The notes: generated by a model from the sequence alone, not told the origin. DNA of 64,000 bases from Macrolepiota albuminosa (GCA_027475525.1 JAMWFC010000009.1:1550001-1614000); one strand, 5' to 3'. Positions 1-9,851 are shown, numbered from the stretch's first letter. Translations and numbers: made by a program.

Positions 1-693
1 GGTCGGCCGAGCGAGTAGGCAGGTGGGAAGACAGTCAGGAGAGATATTAAGAGCGCCAGGAGGTATGTCTGAGGCACATGACTAGGAGCAAATGTATTAA
101 TCCTCGAATCAGCCGAACTCATAGGAGCGTACCTGGTGAGCGGAGCTCCAAAGAGCACTAAGATAACGTAGAGAATACAAGAGGCGGCAAATGCAGTTCC
201 CCAAGCAGCTGCTAAGTTCTAGGCCCGGTCTGTGAGCAATGCATGGAGATGTTGTAGAGATAGATCGACATACCGTGCCTCGTTCTTTGTCCGCAGCAAC
301 CTTATCCAATTTTTTCTGTTCATCGGATCCCCGGAGCGAATATTCAATGAACCAGTCTCTCAACCACCCACCCCACCACCCTTGCAGCAAAAATACTCCG
401 GCACATAGGCATATCAGTGTTGACACGGGACTAATCGTAAGCTCCTGGAGAAACGGGTGCTGAGGACGATCTCGCGAGGTTTGAAATGCCGAATCCAACG
501 AAGGCTTGGTGAATTGGAACAAAAATGTTGTACGAGGTAAATAGAGTGCAGTAAACGTCAAAAGTGTTGTGTGCACGCCAACCACGGATATGTACCGTGC
601 AAAAGGAAAGAAGCCTGGGGCAGACGGTGGTCCGTGTGTCTTCTGCTGTGGTTCAGAAACGTTTGCATGCGTGTTAGTCCGCCTTTTCGCCAT
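1..693 (-). CDS. GPI11: GPI anchor biosynthesis protein PIG-F/Gpi11, 3' end off the window
   Basis: Inferred to be the small multi-pass ER protein that partners the ethanolamine-phosphate transferases (Gpi13/PIG-O and Gpi7/PIG-G) which add phosphoethanolamine to mannoses of the GPI anchor precursor. Three exons on the minus strand: 693-274, 218-133 and 81-1, with introns of 55 and 51 nt that keep one frame. The start is the Met at 693 (MAKRR); an in-frame upstream ATG at 912 would add 73 low-complexity residues. Visible family marks are a first helix after GFFPFARY, the RPQHPF loop, the LLQGWWGGW segment, and in the last exons VLFGAPL followed by TYLLALL and the VFPPAY stretch near the C-terminus. 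The last residues lie beyond position 1. The family assignment rests on motif recognition, not a search. Confidence 0.85.
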
Positions 694-2022
694 AGAGGAA
701 GCAGGGTTTTCGCTGCTTCGAAGTACCACGTGTTGGTCTTTGTGATTACCGCGTTCCGGCGGGACCAGACAGCCGTCGGCAACTTGATGCCGTACACTGT
801 TTACCCCTTTCAACGAATATATCACTTCACCGATACGGCGTTGAGTCTGACGAGCCTCAAACACATCGAATCGGTCGTCTCCCTCCGGCGAGCTGTAACG
901 CCTTGACAACATCTCAAAGCCCGATTGACAGCATGATACTGTGTTCCTTGTCCATCCTTCACGGCTATCTGATAGACAAGAAGGATCTCAACTTCACTGT
1001 CATTTTTCCCGAACAGAATTGATATTTTCCTGTGCGTTCAAGGCATGTTTGATTGTATCCATAGACAGAGTCAACCACAAGAAAAACGTGGGTACAGATT
1101 TTTCCTGGGATATACCTGGTTGATGGGCGCTCAGCGCAGATGGACATAAAACCCAGATCTTGAGGTTTCCAAACAATCAAAAAGAAAATAATCACATTCG
1201 ATTGAGACGATCTATAATACCGGCTTTGGCACGCCTTCATGTGAGAATCGAGCCTTTGAGCCTGTCACTGTCTCTGATTCATAATGATTTCCCCACATTG
1301 CGTAGGTGTGTTAGGCGCGGTGACTCGGGCATTTTGGCTACGCACTTAGGTTGGTGGCGCATGTCAAACCAACGAATTCTACCCATTGACGTATCTTACC
1401 GTCTGAAAGTTGCGAAATTTGCCCAAGACTTGATCACGGCGGTTCACGGGGGGCAAAGACGTGGGGAAAACGTACTAAATTATCATTTGTGTGCGATCTT
1501 CCATCCGTAGATGTTAGAAATGTCGACGTATACGGACATCAAGCTGCGCGCTGACGCACAGGTTGAAAACATGATTCTGATTGTGGAGTAGCCCGCATCT
1601 TTCCGCCGACATTGTGTATAACTCCGAGGGCAGACAGGAATTATCAAGGTGTACGAATTCAGGCCTCATTGTTTGAACGGTTTCAAGACACCTTGGGCAT
1701 GTGCCTCCCATGTGCTTCTTCTTTTTTTGACGATATATTAGGTTCAAGATGCGCAGGAAAGTTCTAAAGGTGCGGAAATGAGGTGCTTATGTTGCTCATG
1801 GGTTCTAGATTGCTTTCACTTCGAAAGCTAATCATTAATCGTTCTGTCATGAGGATATAGCAAGGCTAGAAGAAAGCTTAAAAGTCCAGAGAAAGGAAGA
1901 GAAGGGAAGGCTGGATTCCCGTTTTCCGGTGGTAAAGAGACCGCTGAACTATTCCAAGATTGTGAATAGCAGTGACCGACAAATATGTAAAAACACCGTC
2001 TGTGTCCATATCTCTGGTGTCG
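694..2022. other. Intergenic stretch, no supported gene
   Basis: About 1.3 kb between GPI11 (leftward) and the small gene at 2023 (rightward), so it should hold both promoters. ORFs of 60-117 codons occur on both strands but show no splice-consistent extension, domain or motif. No tRNA-like or repeat structure was recognised. Confidence 0.5.
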
Positions 2023-2443
2023 ATGAGTCAGAGTGATCATTTCCGAATCTGTCCTGACCCAGGGAATCAAGTGGATCAGATCCCCATTACCACCGGCGTC
2101 TCCACACAACCCAATGCCGGTCTCTCAAAGTAATAATAGACAGCTGACTTGCTTATTTGGTTTTGCTTGGTCCAGAGACGCGACGCGTCTATCCACGTGA
2201 GCCACCGGCTTCGGGAAGGGCCGAAGCAACTAGACAGTTCGTCAGCCACCGATCTAAGCTTGGACTATTCCGGCACTGCTGTCGACATCCTCAAGAAAAA
2301 GGTATGTAATTTTGCTGGGGGAACCTATGAACCTGTAATTCCTGATGCAGCAGCACTCTAGGCCTAAACCCCCCGATGTGAGTATAGTCGAAATTCCGTG
2401 TTCGTTTGGTCCAAAGGAAAGAGTTGTGAGGATAAACCGATGA
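2023..2443 (+). CDS. Small hypothetical protein, about 107 aa
   Basis: Not recognised. Three exons give one closed frame: 2023-2129, 2178-2301 and 2351-2443 (stop TGA). Introns are 48 and 49 nt; the first uses a CAGAG acceptor in which the second AG is needed to keep frame. The protein starts MSQSDHFRIC, is polar with no membrane segment or signal peptide, has a basic stretch near the end of exon 2 (DILKKK) and ends VRINR. Support is the fit of both splice junctions to one reading frame. It lies only 132 bp upstream of RPL34 on the same strand. It could instead be part of a longer gene with further upstream exons, or a 5' leader transcript of RPL34. Confidence 0.45.
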
Positions 2444-2575
2444 GCGGCTGTTGTGTGGTTGGCATATCTCGTGAAGATTGTTGGGGAATTGGGTGGTGTT
2501 GAGGGACATTCGAAGCGTTTTCGGTGGTAATTGGGACTTCCGCTGACGAATTCTTTTTTTCCGCATAGCCTCTCG

Positions 2576-3041
2576 ATGGCCCAACGAGTTACTCTCCGCA
2601 AGCGCACACCTTACAACACCACCTCGAACCGCAGGCGTGTAGTCAAGACCCCCGGTGGCAAGCTTGTTTACCACCATCTCTCAAAGCCTGCTACCGCACC
2701 GAAATGCGGTGACTGTGGCATTGGTCTTCCCGGTGTACGTTTGATTTTCGTATCCTTTTTTGTTCTGCCGCGAATTGACTTCACTTTGTAACCTAGATCC
2801 CTGCACTTCGTCCGCGTAAGTATGCTACGATCTCCAAGACTCAAAAGACTGTTCGCCGTGCATACGGTGGTTCGAGATGCGGAGATTGTGTGAAGTCTCG
2901 GTGCGTTTCTGTCGCACTTTTACGGCTAATACTTACCAGCAACCCATTTACAGTATTCTCCGGGCGTTCCTCGTTGAGGAGGCCAAGATCGTCAAGAAGG
3001 TCATCAAGTCGCAATCCGCTGCTGCTGCTGCACGGAAGTAG
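2576..3041 (+). CDS. RPL34: 60S ribosomal protein eL34
   Basis: Structural protein of the large cytosolic ribosomal subunit. Three exons: 2576-2734, 2797-2900 and 2954-3041 (stop TAG), introns of 62 and 53 nt, giving 116 aa, the usual length. Exon 1 starts MAQRVTLRKR with the TPGGKLVYHH segment and the first zinc-ribbon Cys pair (CGDC). Exon 2 carries RAYGGSRCGDC, the second Cys pair. Exon 3 carries RAFLVEEAKIVKK and ends with an alanine run and RK. The start is fixed by the conserved N-terminus. A good acceptor (CATAG at 2564-2568, with CTGAC upstream) suggests a 5'-UTR intron, as is common in fungal ribosomal protein genes; its donor is not certain. Confidence 0.97.
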
Positions 3042-4081
3042 TTGGCGTTCGAGCTGGATTTGTTACTTGTTCTTGCCATGCATATCATGCAGCTCATGCT
3101 TTCGCCTACTTCTCACTATTACCATCCCATTATGCACCCTGTAGGATCAATCGATTGCCATGCTGAAAAAGAAAATGGAGGCAATATCCTGTTCGCTGCT
3201 GAGTTGAATGTTCTTTTGACATCTACAATTACCGGCCTCAGGTCAACGTCTTTCTTATTCTGGTTTATGTTGAATATTTGAAGAATGCGAATGAGGGAAT
3301 TTTTGAGATCGACCAATTGATTGATTCAGTTTTATACCTGACAAGCTACAATACAGGGATCGGGGGCGGGCGAAATGTCAGAATGTACAGTATTTTTCAC
3401 GGAGAGTAGGGAGTTCAGTTTCGTGTAGAACTTTTGACACAGAATTTTCTTGGTCAATTTATGTGATGAGCAGTTGTGGCAGTTTTTGGTTAAGAGAAAT
3501 GAATGTGAATAATCAAATTGGATCATGTCACTGGATTTTTGCCACCTTGAGTTGTTCACTGTCGGTGATCAAACTTTGTAAACTTTGTCCCGATCTATGT
3601 ATCATAGGATATTGAAGAGGTGCATATTTGCATATTTATGCTAACTATATCACTTGCTGAAAACCCTACTTGTCCTTACTCAGTCCCCAGTAATTAGCCT
3701 GAGTTTTCTGTCCCTCTCTCGGGAAGGAGGGAAATCCGGCGCTCGAGAACTTATCCGACTCGAAGAAATTTTCTTTTCGCAAACACACGGCTGGACTTGA
3801 AAACCTTTATTCCCCACTCACGACCATCCGGATTTCCGGCCGCAACTACTCCAGCCCTCTCGTTCCTTCTCGCCCCGTTTGAGCAACAAGTAAAAGTGGA
3901 TATGAGTTTCTTGGTTCTCATCTCTGGTCCTCCATTTTATTCATGATGCTCAGCAAGCAAATTACGCACCAACGGCAAAGTTAAGTCAAGGTATGATTGG
4001 TCCTAGACTGATCATAGAAATCGGCATGCCGGGCAGAAACGAGTATGAGGAGCTATTATCCTGACTTGCCAAAATACTCAG
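3042..4081. other. Intergenic, no gene seen
   Basis: Downstream of RPL34. It contains a 10-bp inverted repeat (GGAAATCCGG near 3731 and its complement near 3825) and a short ACTCAG...CTGAGT palindrome near 3680. No ORF with domain or splice support was found. Confidence 0.5.
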
Positions 4082-4246
4082 TGTAGAAGTATACAGTGAG
4101 TTCCTCAGTCACTCCAAGATAGTGTGAACGACTGATATATTACCTGTAGAAGTATACAGTGAGTTCTACAGGTGGCCGTAAGCAATAGGTAAAGTGGGTA
4201 ATACGCTCACCCTCAGTAACTCCAAGATAGTGTGAACGACTGAGGG
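4082..4246 (-). repeat. Tandem unit: two blocks with spacer, then the same two blocks without it (left copy)
   Basis: Read on the minus strand: block 1 (4239-4211, 29 nt), spacer (4210-4166, 45 nt, starts GTGAGC, ends CTGTAG), block 2 (4165-4144), a 12-nt connector (4143-4132, GT...AG), then block 1 again (4131-4103, one mismatch) joined directly to block 2 (4102-4082, exact). Block 1 ends ACTGAGG, complementary to the CCTCAGT before the unspliced block; block 2 ends TCTACAG, complementary to CTGTAGA before it. Each block with its left flank therefore forms a hairpin. No coding potential was recognised. Confidence 0.75.
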
Positions 4247-4437
4247 TGGCTGTTGTTGAGGAGTAGGGACTCCTGCACCCGTACGTCATATTTTGGATAC
4301 AAAGTGACATTTCCTTTTATAGATACTTCTCGATTATTCCCTGGCGCTGCCCCTGGAGGTCAGCGCGATCGGTATTTGCTAGTCTTTGGAAAAACCTTAA
4401 AATATTTTCTTACTTATTTTTACGATACACGGAAAGC
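4247..4437. other. Interior between two oppositely oriented repeat units
   Basis: This 190-bp core is flanked by inverted TGGCT/AGCCA plus CTGAGGG ends (ACTGAGGGTGGCT at 4239, complement at about 4435), so the two flanking units sit as arms of a larger imperfect inverted repeat of roughly 540 bp (4082-4622). A stretch near 4350-4400 resembles, in inverse orientation, sequence near 4640-4700. Nothing coding was recognised. A non-autonomous inverted-repeat element is one reading. Confidence 0.4.
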
Positions 4438-4622
4438 CACCCTCAGTCGTACTACGCATATATTTGTGTGACTGAGGGTGAGCGAATTACTTATCACAAC
4501 TCACCAACTTTACTCATTACCTCTGTAGACTAAGACATCTGTATTGTCTACAGGTAATAGAGTCGTACTACGCATATATTTGTGTGACTGAGGACTAAGA
4601 CATCTGTATTTTCTACAGCTGT
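4438..4622 (+). repeat. Tandem unit: two blocks with spacer, then without it (right copy)
   Basis: Plus strand: block 1 (4447-4477, 31 nt, preceded by CCTCAG), spacer (4478-4528, 51 nt, GTGAGC...CTGTAG), block 2 (4529-4553), connector (4554-4562, GT...AG), block 1 again exact (4563-4593) joined directly to block 2 (4594-4618, one mismatch). The spacer resembles the inverse of the left unit spacer at both ends, while the blocks differ in most of their interior. The architecture matches the left unit in mirror orientation. Confidence 0.75.
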
Positions 4623-5381
4623 GTGTATGTTGAGATTATCTAGGTGAAAATAAATATGGTTTTGTCGTAAACTGAAATACCGATCGTGAGCCACAGGGGT
4701 GGCGAAACAAGAGGTATCTAGGAAAAGGAAATAGATAAGATGAAAGATTGATAACGTATCTGGTGTTCCAGACTGTCGTGTAAGTCTTCCTTCAACACTC
4801 AGTCGTTCAAAATCATTGGTTCTATCGGAGCATCAATCATCGTGAAGCCTTTAAAAACGCTTCCGTCACTGTTTGTGGCCCCTTGTTTCTGGGGTACCTA
4901 CGCCTCGAGGAACGACCGATCAGATCAGCTAGACATGGTTGACATCTGTATATTATATCGCAGCAGACGGTGTACTCAATCGTACAACGTGATCATCGTT
5001 GGATAGATGTTTGAAAATTTTCTTGACCGTCGCTCTCTTACATTCAAGAGTTGGAGACGCCATCTAGATCTTGACCTCGCTCCCAAATCTGCACAGATCA
5101 CCATCGCCGTGCTTCTCATGTCTCTACTTGGCGACAAACTTACTATTTCGAAGAATGGTTCCAAAAACTACCTTCCTTTCTTAAACAACCATAACCGATG
5201 TGTGGACTGTAGGTTGATCGATAATCACAATAAGGTGGGCAGTCTCAACGTAGCTTCAAACGTCGAGTCAGATATAATGAAGTGATTGAAAGAGATCGTG
5301 AGGTAGGGCCATAACGAGAATCATTTTCACAGCTTATCGATTCCCCGAGGTTCTGTTTTCTTTCTTTGTTAGAAATAGACC
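4623..5381. other. Intergenic, no gene seen
   Basis: Between the 4.08-4.62 kb inverted-repeat element and the third repeat unit. It holds a 92-codon plus-strand ORF (5007-5285) without recognisable domain. Nothing else is supported. Confidence 0.45.
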
Positions 5382-5536
5382 CTAAGAACACGTATAAGAT
5401 TCCCTCAGTCCGGTGTAATTGACTATATTTCACTGTACCTAAGAACACGTATAAGATTCTACGGCACAGTCAGTAAATCTATAGTATCTCTAGTTTGTAG
5501 TGTGACGTACCCCTCAGTCCGGTGTAATTGACTGAG
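5382..5536 (-). repeat. Third tandem unit with and without spacer
   Basis: Minus strand: block 1 (5531-5511, 21 nt, preceded by CCTCAG), spacer (5510-5459, 52 nt, GTACGT...CCGTAG, with TTACTGAC about 15 nt before its end), block 2 (5458-5439), connector (5438-5423, 16 nt, GT...AG), then block 1 (5422-5402) joined directly to block 2 (5401-5382), both exact. The blocks and spacer differ in sequence from the two units near 4.1-4.6 kb, yet the order of parts and the GT/AG edges are the same. Confidence 0.75.
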
Positions 5537-5574
5537 GGTTCCTACGTAAAGTTGTCCAATATATAAGTATTCTG

Positions 5575-5720
5575 GTGGACAATGGGTCCATTGTCCACTT
5601 GTGCGATATTGAGTGGCACGATCGAATGTGGTGGCCATCACATTGTGATGGCCCTATGTGACGGGTGGCGAGTGTCTGTGTGATATGTCCAAAGTCCAAC
5701 ATTCTTATCTGTTGGACGGG
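5575..5720. repeat. Run of three perfect palindromes
   Basis: Three hairpin-forming sequences in about 150 bp: GTGGACAATGG with a 2-nt loop near 5577, GGCCATCAC with a 3-nt loop near 5631, and GTCCAACA with an 8-nt loop near 5695. Arms of 11, 9 and 8 bp are perfect. They continue the palindrome-rich character of 4.08-5.54 kb. Function unknown. Confidence 0.6.
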
Positions 5721-5885
5721 GGTATGCAAAGGACGCATAGACACCACGTACGAGGTTTTGAGAGTCAAATTCACGCCTAATGCCATGAAAACATTTTCAT
5801 CTCACTATAGTCAGGTCGTTCACTGCTCGTTCAATTTGCAGAGCGGAAGGATTCCGAATGTTCTTTCTGCGCTGATAGGACAATG

Positions 5886-6050
5886 TGTTGGAACGGGTTT
5901 CTGCATCCCTCCCTCGTAAGTTTAAGTTTCGATCAATTTCCTTATTTATCATTTTTACTTACTAATGTTACAATTTTCGCCACAACACACCTCAGTCGCT
6001 TACCATATTGTGTGGTCGCTTCTGAGTTATACTTACTCTCTCTGTTAACA
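5886..6050 (+). mobile_element. Left LTR of a Ty1/copia element
   Basis: A 165-bp segment starting TGTTGG and ending TTAACA, directly followed by GGTTATGGGCCCC (6051 on), which has the look of a copia primer binding site, and 97 bp further by a copia-type gag. No second LTR was found downstream, so only the left end of the element is present. The boundary is inferred from the TG...CA ends. Confidence 0.5.
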
Positions 6051-6146
6051 GGTTATGGGCCCCGTCCCTTGCAATTAATAGAAGTTATTCTCGACCACCA
6101 AAGACCCACCCCTACGACTCAATAAATCATTTTTTCGATATCAAGC

Positions 6147-7133
6147 ATGAGTTCAATGCTTCTACCGTTTTCCTTATCCGAGGATCAAAAATGTAAAGGC
6201 CATGAAAACTATGCCAGCTGGAAAATCAACATGATTGCCCACGGAAAACCTCGAGGGCTACTTAATTACTGGGAAAACAAAATTACTGTACCAGAATCTC
6301 TACGATCCAAAAAGGATAATGGCGAATCGTCGCCATCTCAACCGCCGCCATCCACCGAAATTTCCCTCTCTACAACAACCCAACCAACCCCTGTACACTC
6401 GCGCACCCCGAATGAGCTCGAATACGAACTCCGCGAAAGCGTTGCTTTGTCGTCGATCTTAATCAATCTGTCTGATATCGCTAGATCGGGCATCAACCCT
6501 GACGGGACCTCGCATGAGGCTTGGGAGTTCCTGAGCAAGAAATACCGGGTTGGGAGCCAGATGTTGAGAAATATGAGGGAGAGGGAACTAGCGGAATGCA
6601 GATATGTCGATGGGACTAAAGTAGCCGGAGAAGGAGGCCATATTGAGAAAATGAGGACGATGCGAAAGGCAGCAAACGATGCGGGCGCTGACATCACGGA
6701 CGAACGGTTTATCGTTAAGCTATTGGAATCATTCCCTGAATCCTGGGACCCAATCGTTTCCATGCTGTATGGGGAAACCGATCTGGTAAAAGTCATTCAG
6801 ATCCTGACTATCCATAGCGAACGTATCGCGAACAGATCGAATAAATCTGGACTAGGCACACCCACGGCGACTGTTGATACCGTAAAAGTTCTCGAAGCCA
6901 CTATCCATGCACTACAAGCCCAGGTTAACATTTTATCGAAAAAGGCGAATAACAATTCTGACAAGAAATGTTCGAATTGCAAAAAGAACGGTCATATTCA
7001 ATCCGACTGCTTCCAAGAAGGTGGTGGGAAACAAGACCAATACCCGACTTGGTGGAAGGGAAAGCGAACTGTATCTCCTTCGGCGGCGACATTCACATCT
7101 ACTACCACTGATGGTTCGGACGTTCGAACATGA
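6147..7133 (+). CDS. Ty1/copia-type Gag protein, intact ORF without pol
   Basis: A single uninterrupted ORF of 328 aa. Residues 1-50 resemble the short N-terminal gag segment (DUF4219-like) with YASWKINM. The middle holds the UBN2-type gag helix bundle (SDIA...AWEFLSKKY, RERELAECR, DERFIVKLLESFPESW). Residues 272-286 form a CCHC zinc knuckle (CSNCKKNGHIQSDCF, C-X2-C-X4-H-X4-C). Role in the family: capsid assembly and RNA packaging of the retrotransposon particle. It sits 97 bp after a likely LTR and primer binding site, but no protease, integrase or RT follows. This is either a truncated element or a captured gag gene. The open frame, while all other elements here are broken, is notable. Confidence 0.85.
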   Translation: MSSMLLPFSLSEDQKCKGHENYASWKINMIAHGKPRGLLNYWENKITVPESLRSKKDNGESSPSQPPPSTEISLSTTTQPTPVHSRTPNELEYELRESVALSSILINLSDIARSGINPDGTSHEAWEFLSKKYRVGSQMLRNMRERELAECRYVDGTKVAGEGGHIEKMRTMRKAANDAGADITDERFIVKLLESFPESWDPIVSMLYGETDLVKVIQILTIHSERIANRSNKSGLGTPTATVDTVKVLEATIHALQAQVNILSKKANNNSDKKCSNCKKNGHIQSDCFQEGGGKQDQYPTWWKGKRTVSPSAATFTSTTTDGSDVRT

Positions 7134-8251
7134 CGGATTCATGCTTGATTATTTTCCAACTCGCCGCCAAGACCGATGGTTACTTGTTCTGCGTTTCAAT
7201 CAGATCGGAAGTGACTACTTTCCCTCATATCAACATAAAATCTAGACCACTCCTCAGCCGTGCAATTGCACACCGCGGATTAAGGCCTCAGGCCTCATCA
7301 CAGGAACTTTGCTCCAAATATCACACGTCGCTTTTTATCATCAGCGAGCCGAACAGAATAAACAAGTCTGGTCTGTCCGCATTATGTCAACGTGATCTTC
7401 CATCCTGTTTCCTCTAGGATGCAGTCCAGAAAAATTCCAAGGTTCCGGGGTTTTAGTGCGCTTGACCCCTAAAAATTATATTCATGGTCACCGATATGTA
7501 AGCCTAGCTCACAGCATCCCCATATACTGCATATATAGCGTGCAGCAGCTGAACAGGTATTTGTTCAGTTGTTCAGCCTTTTGGCTGTACTGATCTGGAG
7601 GCACACTCAGATATCAGATTACACAATAGTTACCATTCTACTATTTTCACTGCGTTACGTTCCGGAATTTCTCATCCACTAATCCTCAATGAACTGATGA
7701 GAATACTTCCTGGGTGTCACTTTGAGAACTGGATTCGTTACTTATCTCCTAGCTGACAAGATGAAGACAGATGCTTGTTCTTCACGATTAAGCACAGCTC
7801 TCCTGACGCCTCACTCTTCGAGCAGCACTATCTGTCCATTAACAATCTTCGTAATATGAAATGGATCCATGTCTCCTGATCCGCACAAGAAACTCGGTTC
7901 TTACGAAGGCTAGGATGAGACCAAGGTTTCAAATCAAGTCATTATTCTTGCCTCCTCTCCTGGATACCAATCACAACACGAAAGGAAGAAGCCTTCTCTA
8001 TCCAGCTGGAATCCACCAGTCGGAGGTTGCAACTTCTGACAATGAAGAGAAAATCACTCATGGTTAACAGCACGTACTACAGTGTTTACTGCCGGAAATG
8101 ATAGTATACATGATGCGGTAGTTCTGGAAAGTCTAGAAACGCCAAGTAGAAAACAACATGATAAGTAACAAAAACAAAGACCTGAGGTTCTTTCATAGAA
8201 AGGAAACCAGGAAGCCCTGAAGTATTAATCATACAACAATATCATAAACAT
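7134..8251. other. Intergenic, no gene seen
   Basis: Convergent spacer between the gag ORF and the tetraspan gene 3' end. Small hairpins (for example AGCCTTTTGGCT near 7577) and a TGATGA...CTGA pair (7695-7755) occur, but neither makes a convincing snRNA or snoRNA. No second copia LTR was found. Confidence 0.45.
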
Positions 8252-9851
8252 TCAACGATAAAACGTCTCCGATCCGCCAGGGTACGGCCGACTAGTCGCA
8301 TCCCTTTCGTGCCCAGGAGTCGATCGATTGGAGTCTGTAAACGGATTCTTCGTATCCGCGTCGGTGTTGTAGCCGTATCCATATCCACGATAACCAGGGG
8401 GCTTGCTATCATATGACTCATCGTGGCCGGGCGGCGGACCAGGAGGCGGAGCATAGTGCGGACGACCATCGTAGGGGTAAAATGGCGGGTTATAATGGTC
8501 TGGATAACCACTGCCGAATCGGACTTGGTGAGAGGGCGCACGAAATGTGTTGGCAAAGCTGCTCGGGGAGAGGAGTTGACGGTAGTAGGCGAAGGCCACC
8601 ATGGTGAAGAGAAAACCGAGGACTAGGGAACGTTAGAAGGATAGGACGGAGGTTATCAACGAGGATGGCGTACTTCCTAATATTATGAGTGCTACTATTT
8701 CTGCCCATGAGTCGTGGTCCCAAGCCCTACGACACCCTAAAAAAAGAATAAGACAACGATTGGACAGGAGAAAAGACGATGACACACAAGCATTAGCTTC
8801 AGATGGGGTGAGGTCATGGGCAACGATAGGGCCCCAGAAGCCGAACTAAACGGAAGCCAATTCCAGGCAGGAGTCAAACCAAGGGAAAACGGATGCAAGT
8901 TAGAATGACGTACGTAGACTATTTCCGAGTGAGACACAGTATCTGAGCATTCATTAATCAAATCATTCTAGGAGACCGTAAGTTTTTGAACTGGACAACG
9001 GAACGGTTACCAGGTCACCTTCAATGTAAAGTGGGATACGATTCGCGTCAAGCTTGCAGCAACAACGATAAGAGTGGCGAAGGCCATGAGAAAACTGTAG
9101 ATTCGGGCAGGCTTAAGACGTTGCTAAAGAAGTCCATGAGGTTCTAATTCCGAAGGAAAGATACCCAACTCACGGTGGCAGCGGTATATATTCCGAAGAG
9201 CTTGGGTTAAAACGTCAGTATCCAGCAGGATACAACATAAGAGAAAAAAGCTCACCCCAATAACGAGAACAGCCATGTACAATACTCCCAGAGCGAGTGA
9301 AATGTTGGCTACTTGCGGTACATTGTCTGCAAATAGCTTATTCAACTTTAGAATGATTGACATTAGGTATACGTACGAGCTCTGTCGACGCCAAAATTTC
9401 TGAACCACGCAATCTAGACGAGAAAGTGAGATATTGGTTCCAAAGACGGAAAACTCCTTACTCCTCTATTGCCAAAGTGCGACTTCAGGATCAACTGAAA
9501 GATCGGGACTGAAGGGATACGCACGAGATAAGACCAAATAGTCCAGCTAGAAAAGCAGCTGAAGAAAGAATCAGATCGTGCATAAAGAAATGAACCGTAT
9601 ATGAGACTTACTGAATATCACAATAGGACGCAGATTCCGTCGATATACTTGTGTGACATAATTATATGATGGTGGTGGATCTAAAATGACGTTAATATCG
9701 ATTCAGTTCATACAGACGATTCTCGCTGTAGAAGCGCCATAGAAAGACTCAATGCTTGCCTGAAACAGGATCCAGATGGTGTGAGAGCTAGCTGTGGCAC
9801 ACAGCGGATATACAAACACTGACCTTGTGGTGGAGGTGGTCTAGAACTCAT
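8252..9851 (-). CDS. Four-helix (tetraspan-like) membrane protein A, about 302 aa
   Basis: Not a named family I can fix. Twelve exons close one frame: 9851-9824, 9680-9612, 9546-9525, 9465-9462 (4 nt), 9413-9377, 9326-9256, 9200-9174, 9123-9019, 8967-8914, 8845-8788, 8736-8674, 8622-8252. The protein starts MSSRPPPPQD. Helices lie near residues 28-46, 61-84, 94-114 and 170-193. The loop before helix 4 has an INEC cysteine and the motif WCRRAWDHDSW. The roughly 110-residue tail is Pro/Tyr/Gly rich and ends in FYR. Inferred topology: short N-tail, large loop between helices 3 and 4, cytosolic tail. It is paralogous to the divergently transcribed gene at 10435. The first intron (143 nt) and the 4-nt exon are the least certain parts. 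Confidence 0.65.

Noticed and set aside
2378..2568. RPL34 5'-UTR intron starting at GTGAGT 2378
   Set aside because: The acceptor is good, but this donor lies inside the last exon of the small gene at 2023-2443, which reads through it to a natural stop. The UTR intron may use another donor.
7550..7640. U2-like hairpin text (AGCCTTTTGGCT followed by TGATCTGG)
   Set aside because: Beyond the CCTTTTGG hairpin the conserved U2 5' end, branch-recognition sequence and Sm site are absent.
7690..7760. C/D-box snoRNA-like spacing of TGATGA and CTGA
   Set aside because: No terminal stem, weak C-box context and no recognisable rRNA antisense stretch.
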